From Deltaproteobacteria bacterium (GTDB lineage: Bacteria; Desulfobacterota; Syntrophia; Syntrophales; Smithellaceae), in NCBI GenBank assembly GCA_017860985.1, contig JAGFXG010000050.1:1-7400 (forward strand): a stretch of DNA of 7,400 nucleotides. The letters run 5' to 3'. The notes beneath the pieces were generated by a model. It ran no database searches. It was not told the origin of the DNA and saw nothing but the letters and a program-made list of their open reading frames with translations. Shown here one piece after another: positions 6,557-7,400 of the stretch. A program made the translations under genes and the position numbers. The stretch's first letter is position 1, and each line of letters opens with the position of its first letter.

Positions 6557-6898
6557 TTACAACCCAAGAGAATTTTTTGGTTGCTGTCCCTGTGGTTGTT
6601 GAGCCTGCACCTGTGGTTTCTGCGGTAGTTGAACCTGTGGTTTTGGTGGTTGCTGAACCGGCTGTTTTTGTGTCTGGACCGCTGGCTTTTGCGGCTGCGC
6701 CGGAGGATTCTGGGGCTTAATCTGTGCCTGTTGGGCCTGTGGTTTCGGCTGTTGCTGCACCTGCGGTTTTGGTGATGGCTTAGACGGATCTTCTATCGGA
6801 ATCCCCATAGAATTCAGTTGCTGAGCCTGTGAAATTGCCGGCATAGAAGCTACCGTTATCAGGGCCAAAAGTATTGTTCCAATCATTAATTTTTTCAT
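6557..6898 (-). CDS. Small secreted basic Pro/Gln-rich repeat protein, first gene of the riboswitch operon
   Basis: A 113-residue protein with a clean Sec signal peptide: MKK, a hydrophobic core at 5-18, cleavage after SQA at residue 25. A short segment follows (QQLNSMGIPIEDPSKPS). The tail at about 41-108 is low-complexity, built on imperfect KPQVQ/QPKPQAQ units, with about two thirds Pro plus Gln, eight Lys and no acidic residue. It ends PKNSLGL. Such tails are extended and disordered, and cationic enough to bind anionic cell-wall or envelope polymers or exopolysaccharide; this is inference. It lacks the lipobox, membrane anchor or TonB C-terminal domain that would give a known role. AAGGAAG lies 9 nt before the ATG. 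It is the first gene after the GEMM-I riboswitch and sits 108 nt before the first PilT gene with no clear terminator or strong promoter between, so it probably heads a four-gene operon. The low-complexity DNA itself could expand or contract by slippage. Confidence 0.8.
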   Translation of the reverse strand: MKKLMIGTILLALITVASMPAISQAQQLNSMGIPIEDPSKPSPKPQVQQQPKPQAQQAQIKPQNPPAQPQKPAVQTQKQPVQQPPKPQVQLPQKPQVQAQQPQGQQPKNSLGL

Positions 6899-6926
6899 TT
6901 TGTTTAACTTCCTTTCTTATTCATTG

Positions 6927-6943
6927 TCAGCTTTAATAGCTGA
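6927..6943 (-). other. Leader hairpin close to the ribosome-binding site
   Basis: TCAGCT (6927-6932) and AGCTGA (6938-6943) are perfectly complementary around a 5-nt loop. The stem ends 12 nt before the Shine-Dalgarno AAGGAAG (6914-6908) of the Pro/Gln-rich gene. It could help control ribosome access, or simply keep the start region exposed. Confidence 0.4.
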
Positions 6944-6958
6944 AGCTTACGGATAATA

Positions 6959-6990
6959 AACAAGTATTGAGCTGCATCCTAATACTTGTT
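6959..6990 (-). other. 10-bp leader hairpin between the riboswitch and the Pro/Gln-rich gene
   Basis: AACAAGTATT (6959-6968) and AATACTTGTT (6981-6990) are perfect inverted copies around a 12-nt loop. In the minus-strand transcript the stem is followed by UAUUAU, which is U-rich but not a proper U tract, and the stem is AT-rich, so a standard intrinsic terminator is doubtful. It may be part of the riboswitch expression platform, an RNA stability element or a protein-binding palindrome. Confidence 0.55.
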
Positions 6991-7006
6991 ACACAATTTA
7001 AGCTAG

Positions 7007-7142
7007 AGTTAACGGATTTTTCAATTTTAATACGGGGAACTAACTCGAAGTAGTGATGTAATTGCATTTTATATTGCGAGTAAATATCCTATCCGGCAGT
7101 TCAGCCACCGTATCCCGTAAACGGGAATTAGGTCCGTTAACT
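7007..7142 (-). other. Long-range pairing between the aptamer core and the downstream leader (candidate expression platform)
   Basis: AGTTAACGGA (7007-7016) is the exact reverse complement of TCCGTTAACT (7133-7142). In the transcript the upstream arm covers the conserved joining region directly after GACGCAAAG and runs into the GGACCUAA block of the aptamer. Forming this 10-bp helix would break the ligand-bound fold. The two states are therefore mutually exclusive, as expected of a riboswitch expression platform. No U tract follows the downstream arm, so the output could be translational, could act on RNA stability, or could act through the next hairpins. Confidence 0.55.
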
Positions 7143-7180
7143 TTGCGTCCCGCTTTTTCAATGCGGTTTGCCTTTTTCAA
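7090..7180 (-). promoter_or_regulatory. GEMM-I (cyclic-di-GMP class I) riboswitch aptamer
   Basis: Read on the minus strand from 7172, the sequence starts GGCAAACC, the universal GEMM opening. Next comes stem P2: CCGC (7166-7163) with GCGG (7153-7150), extended by TT/AA across a bulged A, closed by a GAAA tetraloop at 7159-7156, the receptor-docking loop of this class. It continues with GGGACGCAAAG (7151-7141) and GGACCUAA (7135-7128), both diagnostic. A second hairpin follows (CGGGA at 7122-7126 against TCCCG at 7113-7117, TTTA loop in the RNA), then GGTGGCTGAACTGCCGGAT (7109-7091), the 3' conserved block. All signature elements are present in order. The Watson-Crick and stacking positions of the binding site look intact, with GG directly before CAAACC, which favours cyclic-di-GMP, although some relatives in Geobacter bind cyclic AMP-GMP. 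It sits about 190 nt before the ATG of the Pro/Gln-rich gene that heads the PilT operon. Confidence 0.92.
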
Positions 7181-7190
7181 GACGAGGTCT

Positions 7191-7217
7191 TTTATATTAT
7201 AATTGCTAATAAGTCAA
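7191..7217 (-). promoter_or_regulatory. Candidate promoter of the riboswitch/PilT operon
   Basis: On the minus strand TTGACT (7217-7212, 5 of 6) is followed by AT-rich DNA with TATAAA at 7196-7191 (15-bp spacer) and a second TATAAT at 7201-7196 that is too close. The predicted transcript start near 7184 places the aptamer at the very 5' end of the RNA, as usual for riboswitches. The spacer is shorter than ideal, so the exact -10 is uncertain. Confidence 0.45.
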
Positions 7218-7400
7218 GGATGCTCTTAAGAGATGACACTCTATTGCCTTGAGCCTCAAGTTGGAAGATGGGGAGAACGATACCCTGCTGTTTAGAAAAA
7301 GGTATTTAAATGTATTCTAAGCATCAGATTTTATTCTGGTATTCCCAAGGGAGCCCCGGATTCCGAAGGGAGAGGAGAATCGAAAAGATATCCAAGCCAT
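7218..7400. other. Upstream region with two palindromes and no assignable gene
   Basis: CTCTTAAGAG (7223-7232) is a perfect 10-bp palindrome just upstream of the -35 box. CTTGAG-C-CTCAAG (7248-7260) is a 6-bp inverted repeat about 16 bp further on. From 7261 to 7400 I find only short open frames in both directions, none with a ribosome-binding site or recognisable protein sequence. The tail of a gene lying beyond the right edge cannot be excluded. Confidence 0.4.

Noticed and set aside
6933..7067. 44-codon minus-strand open frame inside the riboswitch leader (begins MQLHHYFELV)
   Set aside because: No Shine-Dalgarno precedes the ATG, the composition is unremarkable, and it runs through the hairpins, so a leader peptide is not supported.

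Overview
The window reads as chromosomal DNA of a Gram-negative bacterium with type IV pili, of moderate GC content. The mix of genes points to a Desulfobacterota ('Deltaproteobacteria')-like organism: a GEMM-I riboswitch, paralogous PilT ATPases, a FATP-type acyl-CoA ligase with a TetR regulator, and a DUF2147 protein. That placement is an inference from gene content; no phylogenetic marker is present. Seven genes are supported (six complete, one cut by the window edge), and all but one lie on the minus strand.

Left part (1-3040), lipid metabolism. The 5' end of a secreted DUF2147 gene runs off the left edge. Upstream of it, on the same strand, is a fatty-acid/very-long-chain acyl-CoA synthetase. 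A TetR-family regulator is transcribed divergently from the synthetase. A perfect 14-bp palindrome in the divergent region touches the likely synthetase -10 box and is the obvious candidate operator, so synthetase and regulator probably form a local fatty-acid-responsive pair.

Middle (3151-3650). A small secreted Tyr/Arg-rich beta-domain protein is transcribed alone from an exact consensus sigma-70-type promoter (TTGACA, 17 bp, TATAAT), with a small inverted repeat over the -35 box.

Right part (3762-7220), the most interesting unit. Four colinear minus-strand genes encode, in order of transcription: (1) a small secreted, highly basic Pro/Gln-rich protein; (2) a PilT-like ATPase with an altered His box and Walker A; (3) a second PilT-like ATPase with the opposite His-box alteration; (4) a 170-residue protein, made of two copies of one module, whose start overlaps the stop of gene 3. 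Upstream of gene 1 is a leader of almost 300 nt that starts with a clear GEMM-I (cyclic-di-GMP class I) riboswitch. The leader also holds a 10-nt segment perfectly complementary to the aptamer core and two further hairpins. The simplest reading is that a cyclic dinucleotide controls the secreted Pro/Gln-rich protein and, by read-through, the two pilus-retraction-type ATPases. This would link second-messenger sensing directly to pilus dynamics.

The last ~180 bases (7218-7400) hold two short palindromes and no gene I can assign.
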